From an uncultured Litoreibacter sp. (lineage in GTDB: Bacteria > Pseudomonadota > Alphaproteobacteria > Rhodobacterales > Rhodobacteraceae), in assembly GCA_947494645.1 (NCBI GenBank), contig CANLVO010000001.1:1550001-1614000 (forward strand): DNA of 64,000 nt, given 5' to 3'. The translations under genes and the position numbers were made by a program. Position 1 is the first letter of the stretch; every line of letters begins with the position of its first letter. The notes below the pieces were generated by a model. That model ran no database searches, was not told the origin of the DNA, and was given only the letters and a program-made list of their open reading frames with translations. Below are positions 35,830 through 44,739 of the stretch, in pieces.

Positions 35830-37071
35830 TTATGGCGCATCCGGGACCAGTTTCAAAAACAACATCCAGAGAGCTACCGCCGTGCCGATGGCGGTCAGGA
35901 CCAACGCCCATGCGGCCCCGATCATGCCCAGAGCGCTGACGCCCGCCCAGATGGCCACAACCATGAAGACAAGCGCTGCGAAATAGACCTGCGTCCGGAG
36001 CCTTTGGCGATCAAGTGCGGTCAGCGCGTCGGCGGCAGGGATTTGCAGCGCCGCGAAGGGCGGCACCAGCGCGATGACAAGGCCCACTTCGGTTACGCCG
36101 TCAAAGCCCTCGCCCACCAGAAGCGGCAGCGCGAAGGCCAAGGCAGCCATGACGGCAGCGCTGATCAGGCCCACAAGGAGGGTCACTGGCACGCAAGCCC
36201 GCATGTAGGATTGCAGCGCACCGGGGCTTTCGAGCGCGGATTTGAAGTAGCCGGGGTGATACATCCGCGCGACCCAGAGGTTGCCCATATTGCCCAACAG
36301 CTGCAGCCGGGTACCGGCGGAATAGATACCGACATCGCGAGCGGGCACCATTTGGCCCAGCAGAATTTTGTCGAGATTGCTTTGCGCCATCTGCATGAAG
36401 AGATTGAGCATCAACAGCACCCCGAAGCCCAAATCGCTGCGGATGATGCCCATCTGCGGCACCCCGAAGCGGCGCGACACGATGACGGCAACGGCGACGG
36501 CTGTCAGCACGGCCTGCACAGAGATCACACCTAGCCAGACGGACAGATCGGTAACGCCCCAGATATAGAAGACCAGCACGGCAGCGATGGCACGAAGCGC
36601 CACGACAACGAATTCAAGCACGCTGGCATGGACCATCATCTCATGGGCCACATAGACGGCGGAGCCCGAAGACACCGCCCGACCGATGAGCATTTCGCCC
36701 GCAATTGCTGCGGCGATGAGCCAGAAAGGGATGCTGAGATCAAAGGCGCTGAGCGAGACGTAGCCAAGGGCCACGGCGGCCAGCCACGCGACGGGAAAGG
36801 CCAGCGCGGTGACGCTGAGGACATGGCCCCAGGCCTTCGAAAACGTGGCCGTGCCGCGCGAGACGGTGCGCACGATAGTCAGATCCGCCCCCATGGCACC
36901 CAGACTGGAAAACAGGATGCTGGTCGCAAAGATGACGGAGAGCACACCGAACGCCTCTGGCCCCAGCGCGCGCGAGGTCAGCGCGAAGGCCAGAACCTGC
37001 AACACCGCCGCGCCGCCAGCGCCACCCAGCGAGGCCAATAGCCTGCGGGGCAATTTCAGCTGCGCCAGCAC
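35830..37071 (-). CDS. Polysaccharide flippase (Wzx/ExoT type)
   Basis: 413-residue membrane protein with about twelve TM segments of the MOP superfamily. The N-terminal LLASLGGAGGAAVLQVLAFALTSRALGPEAFGVLSVIFATS is typical of Wzx-type exporters that flip lipid-linked repeats. 36 bases upstream of the Wzy-like gene in the same direction, so the two form a pair. Confidence 0.83.
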   Translation of the reverse strand: MLAQLKLPRRLLASLGGAGGAAVLQVLAFALTSRALGPEAFGVLSVIFATSILFSSLGAMGADLTIVRTVSRGTATFSKAWGHVLSVTALAFPVAWLAAVALGYVSLSAFDLSIPFWLIAAAIAGEMLIGRAVSSGSAVYVAHEMMVHASVLEFVVVALRAIAAVLVFYIWGVTDLSVWLGVISVQAVLTAVAVAVIVSRRFGVPQMGIIRSDLGFGVLLMLNLFMQMAQSNLDKILLGQMVPARDVGIYSAGTRLQLLGNMGNLWVARMYHPGYFKSALESPGALQSYMRACVPVTLLVGLISAAVMAALAFALPLLVGEGFDGVTEVGLVIALVPPFAALQIPAADALTALDRQRLRTQVYFAALVFMVVAIWAGVSALGMIGAAWALVLTAIGTAVALWMLFLKLVPDAP

Positions 37072-37229
37072 CTGAAACCGCTCATGATATGTGGATGCGC
37101 CACCCTGCCTGCCTCTTGTCGTTTGTTCTTATTTTTAGGCAATTTAGTGGCATGTCTTGAGCGTTCAGACAAGCCGTAGCACCGCTGGTCTGCGTGATCA
37201 CGCCGCGGTTGTGGCATTGCTGCGCGAGA

Positions 37230-38741
37230 TCAGGCCAAAATGTCGAACTGATCGCGGATGGCCGCGTCTTGTTCCGGGTTCAGATAGCGGGGGTGATGCG
37301 TCGCCAGAATGTCTTGCGCCTTGGCCCGCGCGCGGGACCATGCGTCTTGTGCGCCCGATTGTTGCCATGTGCGCGGCTCGTCGCGGTCGGCGAGGGCTGG
37401 GTAGAAGTAGTCGCGCTCCATTGCGGCAAGCGTGTGTGCTCCGCCCAGGAAATGCCCCTCGCCCAGAACGGCTTCGCAGATGGCGTCATAGCCAAGGTTC
37501 TGCTCGGTGACCTCGACCCCGCGCAGGGCGCGGTAGGTGTGGGAGTGCATTTCATCGTCGAGGACAAACGCCTCGAAACTGGCTCCCAGAAGCGAGGCGG
37601 TCATGCCGGAGCTTTCATAGATCAGGTTCCCGCCCGCGGTGGCGGCGGCAAAGGAGGTCATGGCTTTCTCGGAGCCGTATTGCGCGTCGATGGCCTTGGC
37701 GTCGGTCATTGAGCTGGCCACGCCGGAGGGCAGGCCCAGCCAGTTGCTGAGCTGCGCGGAGGCGGCGTTAAGGACGGCGGTTTCCCCGCTGCCCCCGGAG
37801 AACGCGCCGGAGCGCAGGTCAATCACCAGCGGCCAGTTCGAAAACACCATGGGAAAGCCGGGGTGGATGACGTTGACCATCACAAGGGAGGCCAGCGTTT
37901 CGGCCAACGATTGCGCAAGGAACCCGGCAAGCGTGGCAGGTGCCGTGGCCCCGGCTTGCGCGGCGGTGATGCACGACATGGGGATGTTGTGGGCGATGCA
38001 TTCATAGACCACATCGACCGCGTCTTCGCCGTAGCGCATGGGGGAGATCACCGGGCTGATATGGGTTTTCATGAAGGGCTTTTCGGCAAACTGGCCGGGA
38101 CCACCCGCCGCGATGTCGAGCATTTTGACGATGGGGGCGACATGTTCGGCAAGCGTGAAGGCCGTGGCAGTGGGCTTGGTGGTGTTGGCCACAAGCGCGT
38201 AGGCGGTGTTGACGTCGAGCGGGTATTCTCCGGCGACGTCGGTGGCGATGCAGCAGCGAGTGAACCAGCTGATATTGGCGAGGCGGTCTTGCAGCCGGGT
38301 GAAGTTGTGCAGGTCTTGCAACGTCGCGGGGCGGTACGTGGCGGTGTCTATATCCAGCGTCTGCACGGCGGCCCCGCCGGTGCCGAAATAGACATTCTGC
38401 CCTCCCACGGTGATGGAGCGAGCCGGATCGCGGCCATGCAGGGTGAAGGTTTTGGCGGCGCGCGTGATCGCCTGTTGCACCATGGTGCGGGGGAATTGCA
38501 GGCGGTTGCCGGCTTGGATGGCGCCCGCTTGCAGCAGGTCTTTCGCAAGACGGTCGGGAACCTCACCCATGCCCAGACCTTCGAGCAGGCGCAAGGCGGT
38601 GTCGTAGATGGCCTTGAGATCCGCTTCGCTGAGCGGGCAGTAGTGCCCGCCAAGTTGACCCGGCGGGCATGGGTCATAGGCGGGCGGGGCCGCGCGTTTG
38701 GCAAGGCGGGCTTGCCGCCCGGATGATTTGCCTCTGCTCAC
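37230..38741 (-). CDS. MttB-superfamily methyltransferase (non-pyrrolysine type)
   Basis: 503-residue protein of the trimethylamine methyltransferase (MttB) superfamily, which moves a methyl group from a quaternary or tertiary amine to a corrinoid. The barrel is evident in PMVFSNWPLVIDLRSGAFSGGSGE and the C-terminal DEPRTWQQSGAQDAWSRARAKAQDIL. The frame has no in-frame amber codon, so it is not the pyrrolysine enzyme. I start it at GTG 38741, with GGGAG 8 bases upstream; the open frame to 38807 reads like leader sequence. It diverges from a GcvT-family dehydrogenase. Substrate likely a betaine; unproven. Confidence 0.8.
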   Translation of the reverse strand: MSRGKSSGRQARLAKRAAPPAYDPCPPGQLGGHYCPLSEADLKAIYDTALRLLEGLGMGEVPDRLAKDLLQAGAIQAGNRLQFPRTMVQQAITRAAKTFTLHGRDPARSITVGGQNVYFGTGGAAVQTLDIDTATYRPATLQDLHNFTRLQDRLANISWFTRCCIATDVAGEYPLDVNTAYALVANTTKPTATAFTLAEHVAPIVKMLDIAAGGPGQFAEKPFMKTHISPVISPMRYGEDAVDVVYECIAHNIPMSCITAAQAGATAPATLAGFLAQSLAETLASLVMVNVIHPGFPMVFSNWPLVIDLRSGAFSGGSGETAVLNAASAQLSNWLGLPSGVASSMTDAKAIDAQYGSEKAMTSFAAATAGGNLIYESSGMTASLLGASFEAFVLDDEMHSHTYRALRGVEVTEQNLGYDAICEAVLGEGHFLGGAHTLAAMERDYFYPALADRDEPRTWQQSGAQDAWSRARAKAQDILATHHPRYLNPEQDAAIRDQFDILA

Positions 38742-38922
38742 CTTTATTCTCCCTCGTGTCGTAGACGCAGCTTTGCCGAAAATCGCCGCGCCGTCTCGCA
38801 AAAACACGCCCGCATTTCGTGAAACTTTTGGTCTGGAAAACTGAAAACAGCGGAGGCCCTATTGCGCCCCCCTGCCCGATTGCCGCAGGTTTTGCGCGAC
38901 GGTTTACAAAAGGTGCGGCGCG

Positions 38923-41358
38923 ATGAAGACGAGAACCAAAGTGGTCGTGATTGGCGGCGGGATCGCCGGGTGCTCGACGCTGTATCATCTGACGCAGGAA
39001 GGCTGGGGCGACGTGGTGCTGATCGAGCGCGACGAGCTGACGTCGGGGACCACGTGGCATTCGGCGGCGCAGGTGACCAACTTTGGGATGACGCAGACGA
39101 TGGTGGGGCTGAAGTCGCACTCGATTGCTTTGTACAAAAAGCTGCGCGACGACCCCGAATACCCTGTCGGCTATCACCACGGCGATGGCGGCATCCGGCT
39201 GGCCAACACGGAAGCGCAGATGCAGGGGTACCGGCATTTTTCCTCGATGGCGCGAGGGATGGGTGTGGAGTTCGAGGTGATCGACGCGGAGGAATGCGCG
39301 CGGCGGCATCCGCTGATCTCCACCGAGAACCTTGTGGGCGGGCTTTGGGACGGCGAGGACGGCGATATTGATCCTGCGCAGCTGTGTCAGGCTTTGGCCT
39401 TTCATGCCCGCAAAGCCGGGGCCGAGGTGTACCGGCACACCGCCGTTACGGGGCTGGTGCAAAAAGCGGACGACACCTGGACGGTGCAGACAGATAAGGG
39501 CGACATTGACGCCGATATCGTAGTCAACGCGGGCGGCTACCGGGTCAATGAGGTGGGCGCGATGATGGGGGTGCATCACCCGGTGGCGTCGATGGAGCAC
39601 CAGTATTTTGTGACCGAGGACATTCCCGCGATTGCTGAGGCAGGGCACAGGATGCCTTTGCTGCGCTGCCCGATCTCGGACTATTACTCGCGGCAGGAAA
39701 AGAACGGGCTGCTGGTGGGGTTCTACGAGCAGGATTGCCGGACCTGGGGCATGGACGGGATCTCTCCGAGCTTTGCCAATGACCTGTGTCCCGATGATCT
39801 AGACCGCGTCATGGACGTGCTGGAAGGCGCGTTTGAGCGGATGCCTGCGCTCACCGAGGTGGGCATCAAGCGGGTGGTGAACGGACCGATCACCTACACG
39901 ATTGACGGCGCGCCTTTGGTTGGCCCCATCCCCGGCAAGCGCAACGCGTTTTGCATCATCGGGTTGCGGGCCGGTGTGGGTGAAGGTGGCGGGCATGGCT
40001 GGCTGCTGGCCCAACAGATCGTGCATGGCGAGGCGTGTTATGACACCTGGGGGCTGGACCCGCGGCGGTTCACGGGCCACGCCAATGTCGAGCTGACTTC
40101 GCTGAAGGCCATCGAAGATTACCAGAACGAGTTCCGCTTCCACTTCCCGCATGAGCACCGGCCCGCCGGGCGCAACGCCAAGACCACGCCGCTGACCCCT
40201 GTCTGGGCGGCAATGGGCGCGGAATTGACCGTGGTGAATGGCTGGGAGCGGGTGGATTACATCAAGCCGTCCGAGGACTTCCACCCGACGCTCGGCTTCG
40301 GCTTTGACGAGGCGTTTGACGTGGTGGGTGCGGAGGTCGCCAATGTGCAGACCGGCGTGGGCATTGCAGAGGTGAACGGGTTCAACCGGATCGAGATCAC
40401 CGGGGCGGACCGGCATGCGTTTCTCGACCGGATGATCTGCGGGCGGGTCACCAAAAGGGACGGGCGCGTTGGCTTGGGATATCTGCTGAACCATCACGGG
40501 ATGATCAAGGCGGAGGCCACGGTGGCCAATATTCCCGCCTCTGACCGGGGGGCGGCTCGGGTGTGGTACGGCTCAGCGGCGGCGTCGGAATACCATGATA
40601 TGGACTGGTTGGCGGCGCATTTGCGCGAGGATGAGGACGTATCTTTGCGCTCGCTGACGAATGACATGACCATCCTTGTCTTGGCCGGGCCCAAAGCGCG
40701 CGACGTGCTGTCGGTCTGCGCGCGGGGCGACTGGTCGAAAGAAGCGTTTCCGTGGCTTTCCTTGCGCGAGTGCTTCATCGGCTTTGCGCCCGCGACGGTG
40801 ATGGGGGTCAGCTTCTCGGGCGAGCTGGCCTATGAGATACATGTGCCCAACGCGCATCTTTATGCGGCGTGGTTGGCGTTGCAGGAGGCAGGTGCCGCGC
40901 ATGGGTTGAAACCTTTCGGGGCCCGCGCGGTGGACGCGATGCGGATGGAGAAAGGGTTTCTGCACTGGAAGGCCGATCTGCTGACGGAGTTTGACCCGTT
41001 CGAGACCGGGCTGGACCGGTTCGTGGCGATGGACAAAGGCGATTTCGTCGGGCGCGAGGCGCTGTTGATCCGCCAAACGGGGGGCGCGCGGAAGCGGCTG
41101 GTGTCACTGAAAATCGATACGACTAATGCCCCCGCCCATGGCGGCGCATCGCTGATGCAGGGCGACCGGGTGGTGGGAACCGTGACCTCGGGCGATTGGG
41201 GCTACCGGGTGGGGATGAACCTCGCCTATGCCTTTGTCGAGCCGGGGCTGGCGGTGGTTGGGACACAGATGATGCTGGATCTATGCGGCGACATGGTCGC
41301 GGCGGAGGTGATCGCGCCCTGCCCCTATGACCCGGAGTTTGAGCGGATGCGCAGCTAG
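38923..41358 (+). CDS. GcvT-family FAD-dependent oxidoreductase (dimethylglycine/sarcosine dehydrogenase-like)
   Basis: 811-residue two-part enzyme. The N-terminal half is a D-amino-acid-oxidase-type FAD domain: VVIGGGIAGCSTLYHL at 9 and SGTTWHSAAQVT near 41, whose histidine aligns with the covalent FAD site of dimethylglycine dehydrogenase. The C-terminal half (from about 430) is a folate-binding GcvT domain plus its C-terminal barrel (GLDRFVAMDKGDFVGREALL near 690), which accepts the released C1 unit. Such enzymes demethylate methylated glycines. Its pairing with the MttB-like gene suggests stepwise demethylation of a betaine. Confidence 0.85.
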   Translation: MKTRTKVVVIGGGIAGCSTLYHLTQEGWGDVVLIERDELTSGTTWHSAAQVTNFGMTQTMVGLKSHSIALYKKLRDDPEYPVGYHHGDGGIRLANTEAQMQGYRHFSSMARGMGVEFEVIDAEECARRHPLISTENLVGGLWDGEDGDIDPAQLCQALAFHARKAGAEVYRHTAVTGLVQKADDTWTVQTDKGDIDADIVVNAGGYRVNEVGAMMGVHHPVASMEHQYFVTEDIPAIAEAGHRMPLLRCPISDYYSRQEKNGLLVGFYEQDCRTWGMDGISPSFANDLCPDDLDRVMDVLEGAFERMPALTEVGIKRVVNGPITYTIDGAPLVGPIPGKRNAFCIIGLRAGVGEGGGHGWLLAQQIVHGEACYDTWGLDPRRFTGHANVELTSLKAIEDYQNEFRFHFPHEHRPAGRNAKTTPLTPVWAAMGAELTVVNGWERVDYIKPSEDFHPTLGFGFDEAFDVVGAEVANVQTGVGIAEVNGFNRIEITGADRHAFLDRMICGRVTKRDGRVGLGYLLNHHGMIKAEATVANIPASDRGAARVWYGSAAASEYHDMDWLAAHLREDEDVSLRSLTNDMTILVLAGPKARDVLSVCARGDWSKEAFPWLSLRECFIGFAPATVMGVSFSGELAYEIHVPNAHLYAAWLALQEAGAAHGLKPFGARAVDAMRMEKGFLHWKADLLTEFDPFETGLDRFVAMDKGDFVGREALLIRQTGGARKRLVSLKIDTTNAPAHGGASLMQGDRVVGTVTSGDWGYRVGMNLAYAFVEPGLAVVGTQMMLDLCGDMVAAEVIAPCPYDPEFERMRS

Positions 41359-41419
41359 GCTGGCACCGCTTTTGGCTCTCAGAAACGGGATTGCGTAAGG
41401 GCCGGGGATCTGCCTAAAC

Positions 41420-41464
41420 TTGTCTAGTTGTATAATATATTAGACAAATCTGGAAGCTGTCTAG
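41420..41464 (+). promoter_or_regulatory. Putative PhnF/GntR operator and promoter of the phn operon
   Basis: TTGTCTA (41420-41426) and TAGACAA (41441-41447) form an inverted repeat that encloses a perfect -10, TATAAT (41431-41436). A further half-site TGTCTAG (41458-41464) touches the phnG ATG. Half-sites of this kind resemble those of PhnF, a GntR/HutC regulator of phosphonate genes. No phnF gene is in the window. Confidence 0.6.
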
Positions 41465-41917
41465 ATGAGCGATCCCGCGCCGCATACCGACCGTCAGACA
41501 TGGATGAGCCTGTTGGCCAAGACCCGTCCGGAGGCATTGGCGGCCGTTTGGGGGGCGCTTGATCTGACCCCTGAGCACGCGCTGTTACGTGGCCCGGAGA
41601 TTGGCACCGTCATGGTGCAAGGCCGTGCGGGCGCTGTGGGCGACGGGTTCAATCTGGGGGAGATGACGATCACGCGGTGCTCTGTTCAGCTGGGGTGTGG
41701 GACGGTTGGGCATGCCTACGTGCAGGGGCGCGACAAGGACAAGGCGCTGCAGGCGGCACTGGTGGACGGGCTGATGCAAACGGATGCCGCGCCTGAGGTG
41801 CGGCGCGTGGTGCTGCAGCCTTTGGCTGAGCAAGCGGAGCAAAGAAGGTCCAAACGTGCGGCCAAAACGGCAGCAACGAAGGTGGAGTTTTTCACCCTGA
41901 TGCGGGGGGAAGATTGA
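41465..41917 (+). CDS. phnG: Phosphonate C-P lyase subunit PhnG
   Basis: 150-residue subunit of the PhnGHIJ core complex that installs the phosphonate on ribose-triphosphate and then cleaves C-P. Central FNLGEMTITRCSVQLGCGTVGHAYVQGRDKDKALQAALVDGL matches PhnG. First gene of the phn operon, directly behind the predicted operator; the stop overlaps phnH. Confidence 0.92.
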   Translation: MSDPAPHTDRQTWMSLLAKTRPEALAAVWGALDLTPEHALLRGPEIGTVMVQGRAGAVGDGFNLGEMTITRCSVQLGCGTVGHAYVQGRDKDKALQAALVDGLMQTDAAPEVRRVVLQPLAEQAEQRRSKRAAKTAATKVEFFTLMRGED

Positions 41918-42477
41918 TGGAGGGGCACACGCTTTCAGGCGGGTTTGGCGACGGCCCGGTGCAGACGGCGGTGGCCTTTCGCGAGATCATGGAAGCCATG
42001 GCACGGCCTGGCACGATCCGCGCGGTCGAAGGGGCCACGCCGCCCGCGCCGATTTCTGTTGCCGCGGGCGTGGTGATCCTGACGCTTTGCGACGCGGACA
42101 CGCCGATCCATCTGGCGGGCGCGTATGACTGCAAGCCGCTGCGTGAGTGGATCGCGTTTCACACCGGTGCGCCTGTGGTTGCCCCGGATGGAGCTGCTTT
42201 TGCGCTTGGGCGATGGTCGGACTTGGCGCTTGATAATTATCCCATAGGGACCCCGGAATATCCCGACCGCTCTGCCACGATGATTGTGGAAAGCGACAGG
42301 CTGAAACCCGAGGGGGCCAGCCTGCGGGGCCCGGGGATCAAGACGGAGGTGGCCTTGAACCTGCCGGAGCGGGCGTTTTTCCAAGCCAATTGCGCTCGAT
42401 ATCCGCTGGGGTTGGATTTCATATTCACCTCTGGGGCGCAGATGGCCGCCCTGCCTCGCAGCTCGAAGGTGCGCTAA
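41917..42477 (+). CDS. phnH: Phosphonate C-P lyase subunit PhnH
   Basis: 186-residue core subunit. The N-terminal FREIMEAMARPGTIRAV and the LRGPGIKTEVALNLPERAFFQANCARYPLGLDFIFTSG region near 130-165 are diagnostic. The ATG at 41917 shares one base with the phnG stop (TGATG); a TTG at 41914 is less likely. GGGGGGA lies just upstream. Confidence 0.92.
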   Translation: MEGHTLSGGFGDGPVQTAVAFREIMEAMARPGTIRAVEGATPPAPISVAAGVVILTLCDADTPIHLAGAYDCKPLREWIAFHTGAPVVAPDGAAFALGRWSDLALDNYPIGTPEYPDRSATMIVESDRLKPEGASLRGPGIKTEVALNLPERAFFQANCARYPLGLDFIFTSGAQMAALPRSSKVR

Positions 42478-43562
42478 TGTACGTGGCGGTGAAAGGCGGT
42501 GAGCGGGCGATTGACGCGGCGCATGACTGGCTGGCCGAGGAGCGGCGCGGTGACCTGTCTGTCGCCGAGCTGTCGGTCGCGCAAATACGCGAGCAGTTAA
42601 GCCTTGCAGTGAACCGGGTGATGGCAGAGGGCTCGCTTTATGACCCGGACCTTGCGGCTTTGGCAATAAAACAAGCGCGGGGCGACCTGATCGAGGCGGT
42701 GTTCCTGATCCGCGCCTACCGCACCACCCTGCCCCGCTTTGGGCCATCGCGCCCGGTCGAGACAGAGGATATGGTCTGTGACAGGCGCGTCTCGGCCACG
42801 TTCAAAGACGCGCCGGGTGGGCAGGTGCTGGGCCCGACCTTTGACTACACGCACCGTCTGTTGGATTTCAAACTGGCCGCTGATGGCGCGGTGCCTGAAG
42901 GGGATGAGGAGCGCGCGGAGGCCAGCGCTGAGGCGATGCCGCATATCATGGACTTCCTCGCCCGCGAGGGACTGGTGCAACGTGAAGAGGTGTCAGGCCA
43001 AATGCCGCCCGACCTGACCCGCACCCCACTTGAACTGCCAGCAGAAAGAGCGCTGCGGCTGCAATCCTTGGCTCGCGGCGATGAGGGGTTTTTGCTGGGC
43101 CTCGCCTATTCGACCCAGCGCGGATATGCGCGCAGCCACGCTTTTGTGGCAGAGCTGCGCGTGGGCAAGGTCGCGGTCGAGATGGACATTCCCGAGCTGG
43201 GCTTTGCCATCGAGATTGGCGAGGTCGAGCTGACCGAATGCGAGACGGTAAACCAGTTTCAAGGCTCCAAGACCGAGCCGCCGCAATTCACGCGCGGTTA
43301 TGGGCTGGTCTTCGGGATGTCCGAGCGCAAGGCGATTTCCATGGCGCTGGTCGACCGCGCGCTGCGCTGGAAAGAGCTGGGTGAGGACAATGTCGGCGCC
43401 CCGGCGCAGGACGAGGAATTCGTGCTCTATCACGCAGACAATATTCAGGCCTCAGGGTTTCTGGAGCATATCAAGCTGCCGCATTACGTGGATTTTCAAT
43501 CCGAGCTGGAACTGATCCGAAAGCTGCGCCGCGAGGCCTCAGAAGAGGAGCCGCCGGCATGA
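42477..43562 (+). CDS. phnI: Phosphonate C-P lyase subunit PhnI
   Basis: 361-residue nucleosidase/core subunit, with MYVAVKGGERAIDAAHDWLAEERRGD at the N-terminus, the family's highly conserved opening. PhnI exchanges adenine of ATP for the phosphonate together with PhnGHL. The start at 42477 shares a base with the phnH stop; the open extension to 42390 is phnH overlap. C-terminal YHADNIQASGFLEHIKLPHYVDFQSEL is also family-typical. Confidence 0.93.
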   Translation: MYVAVKGGERAIDAAHDWLAEERRGDLSVAELSVAQIREQLSLAVNRVMAEGSLYDPDLAALAIKQARGDLIEAVFLIRAYRTTLPRFGPSRPVETEDMVCDRRVSATFKDAPGGQVLGPTFDYTHRLLDFKLAADGAVPEGDEERAEASAEAMPHIMDFLAREGLVQREEVSGQMPPDLTRTPLELPAERALRLQSLARGDEGFLLGLAYSTQRGYARSHAFVAELRVGKVAVEMDIPELGFAIEIGEVELTECETVNQFQGSKTEPPQFTRGYGLVFGMSERKAISMALVDRALRWKELGEDNVGAPAQDEEFVLYHADNIQASGFLEHIKLPHYVDFQSELELIRKLRREASEEEPPA

Positions 43563-43567
43563 GGCGT

Positions 43568-43852
43568 TTAGCCGAACCAACCGCGTGTGCTCCGGATCGG
43601 GCCGCCGTCGTAATCGGTGTCAAACGGCCCGGCTTTCTGAGCCTCGGGGGTCGGTTTGGGCTTGGTGCCTGTGGCTTCGGCCAAAAGCCTGCGGGCGATG
43701 AATTGCAGCACGACGACGCCCAGCACAAACGGGATCAGCGCGGTCATGATGGAGGCCGGGCTGAGCGACACGCAAGCCTGCCCCGCGCCACGAAAGACGG
43801 CGACCAGAATGCTGACGGTTTCAGCGCAATCAGGGGCGGTTGGAAAGGCCAC
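43568..43852 (-). CDS. Small membrane protein, antisense within the phn operon
   Basis: 94-residue protein of unknown function on the strand opposite to phn, filling the gap between phnI and phnJ. One TM segment (MTALIPFVLGVVVLQFIARRLL, near 36-57) is followed by a charged tail ending DYDGGPIRSTRGWFG. GTG start at 43852 with GGAG 7 bases upstream; an internal ATG at 43747 would give 59 residues. Third positions in this frame are about 79% GC against about 64% in the competing plus-strand frame, which supports it as the coding one. No family recognised. Confidence 0.55.
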   Translation of the reverse strand: MAFPTAPDCAETVSILVAVFRGAGQACVSLSPASIMTALIPFVLGVVVLQFIARRLLAEATGTKPKPTPEAQKAGPFDTDYDGGPIRSTRGWFG

Positions 43853-43908
43853 GTGGGTGCTCCGCTACGAAAATCGGCCCCAGTCTTGCGCAAAATGGTG
43901 GCAGAAGA

Positions 43909-44739
43909 ATGACCGAATATACCTTTGCCTATCTTGATGAGCAGACCAAGCGGATGATCCGCCGCGCGATCCTGAAGGGCTTGGCGATACCGGGCTATCA
44001 GGTGCCGTTTGCCTCGCGCGAGATGCCGATGCCTTACGGCTGGGGCACGGGCGGGGTGCAGGTCTCTGCGGCGGTTCTGGTGCCCTGCGACGTCTTGAAA
44101 GTGATAGATCAGGGGGCGGATGACACGACCAACGCGGTCTCCATCCGGCGGTTCTTTGAAAAGACGGCGGGTGTGGCAGTGACGCAGGACACGCAGGCTG
44201 CCACAGTGATCCAGACCCGGCATCGCATCCCCGAAGCGGCGCTGCGCGAGGGGCAGGTTCTGGTCTATCAGGTGCCGATCCCTGAGCCTCTGCGGTTTCT
44301 GGAACCCTCTGAAGTAGAGACCCGCAAGATGCACAGTCTTGAAGATTATGGGTTGATGCATGTGAAGCTTTACGAGGACATCTCGCGGCACGGCGCGATT
44401 GCGACAGCCTACGCCTACCCCGTGAAGGTGGAGGGGCGCTATGTGATGGACCCCTCGCCGATCCCGAAATTTGACAATCCCAAGCTGGACATGGCCGCGA
44501 TCCAGCTGTTTGGCGCGGGGCGCGAACAGCGGATTTACGCGCTGCCGCCTTACACAAAGGTGGTGTCGCTGGATTTCGACGACTTTCCGTTTGAGGCCTC
44601 GAAACCTGACCACCCTTGCGGGCTGTGCGGTGCGCAGGACAGCTATCTGGACGAGCTGATCGTGGATGATGACGGCACCCGGATGTTCATGTGCTCGGAC
44701 ACGGATTTCTGCGCCAAGAGACGCGAGGGCGGGTCATGA
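43909..44739 (+). CDS. phnJ: Carbon-phosphorus lyase, radical-SAM-type PhnJ
   Basis: 276-residue catalytic subunit that breaks the C-P bond using S-adenosylmethionine and a 4Fe-4S cluster. Cys237, Cys240 and Cys262 (in HPCGLCG and MFMCSD) would hold the cluster and Cys268 (DTDFC) matches the catalytic thiyl residue Cys272 of E. coli. The start is the ATG at 43909 (MTEYTFAYLDEQTKRMI); the open extension to 43840 is not conserved. Overlaps phnK by 4 bases. Confidence 0.95.
   Translation: MTEYTFAYLDEQTKRMIRRAILKGLAIPGYQVPFASREMPMPYGWGTGGVQVSAAVLVPCDVLKVIDQGADDTTNAVSIRRFFEKTAGVAVTQDTQAATVIQTRHRIPEAALREGQVLVYQVPIPEPLRFLEPSEVETRKMHSLEDYGLMHVKLYEDISRHGAIATAYAYPVKVEGRYVMDPSPIPKFDNPKLDMAAIQLFGAGREQRIYALPPYTKVVSLDFDDFPFEASKPDHPCGLCGAQDSYLDELIVDDDGTRMFMCSDTDFCAKRREGGS

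Noticed and set aside
43559-43912. 117-codon plus-strand frame joined to phnI and phnJ by ATGA at both ends
   Set aside because: The junctions look like an operon gene, but the product is rich in His, Asp, Arg and Gln like an antisense shadow, and third-position GC is lower than in the minus-strand frame over the same bases.
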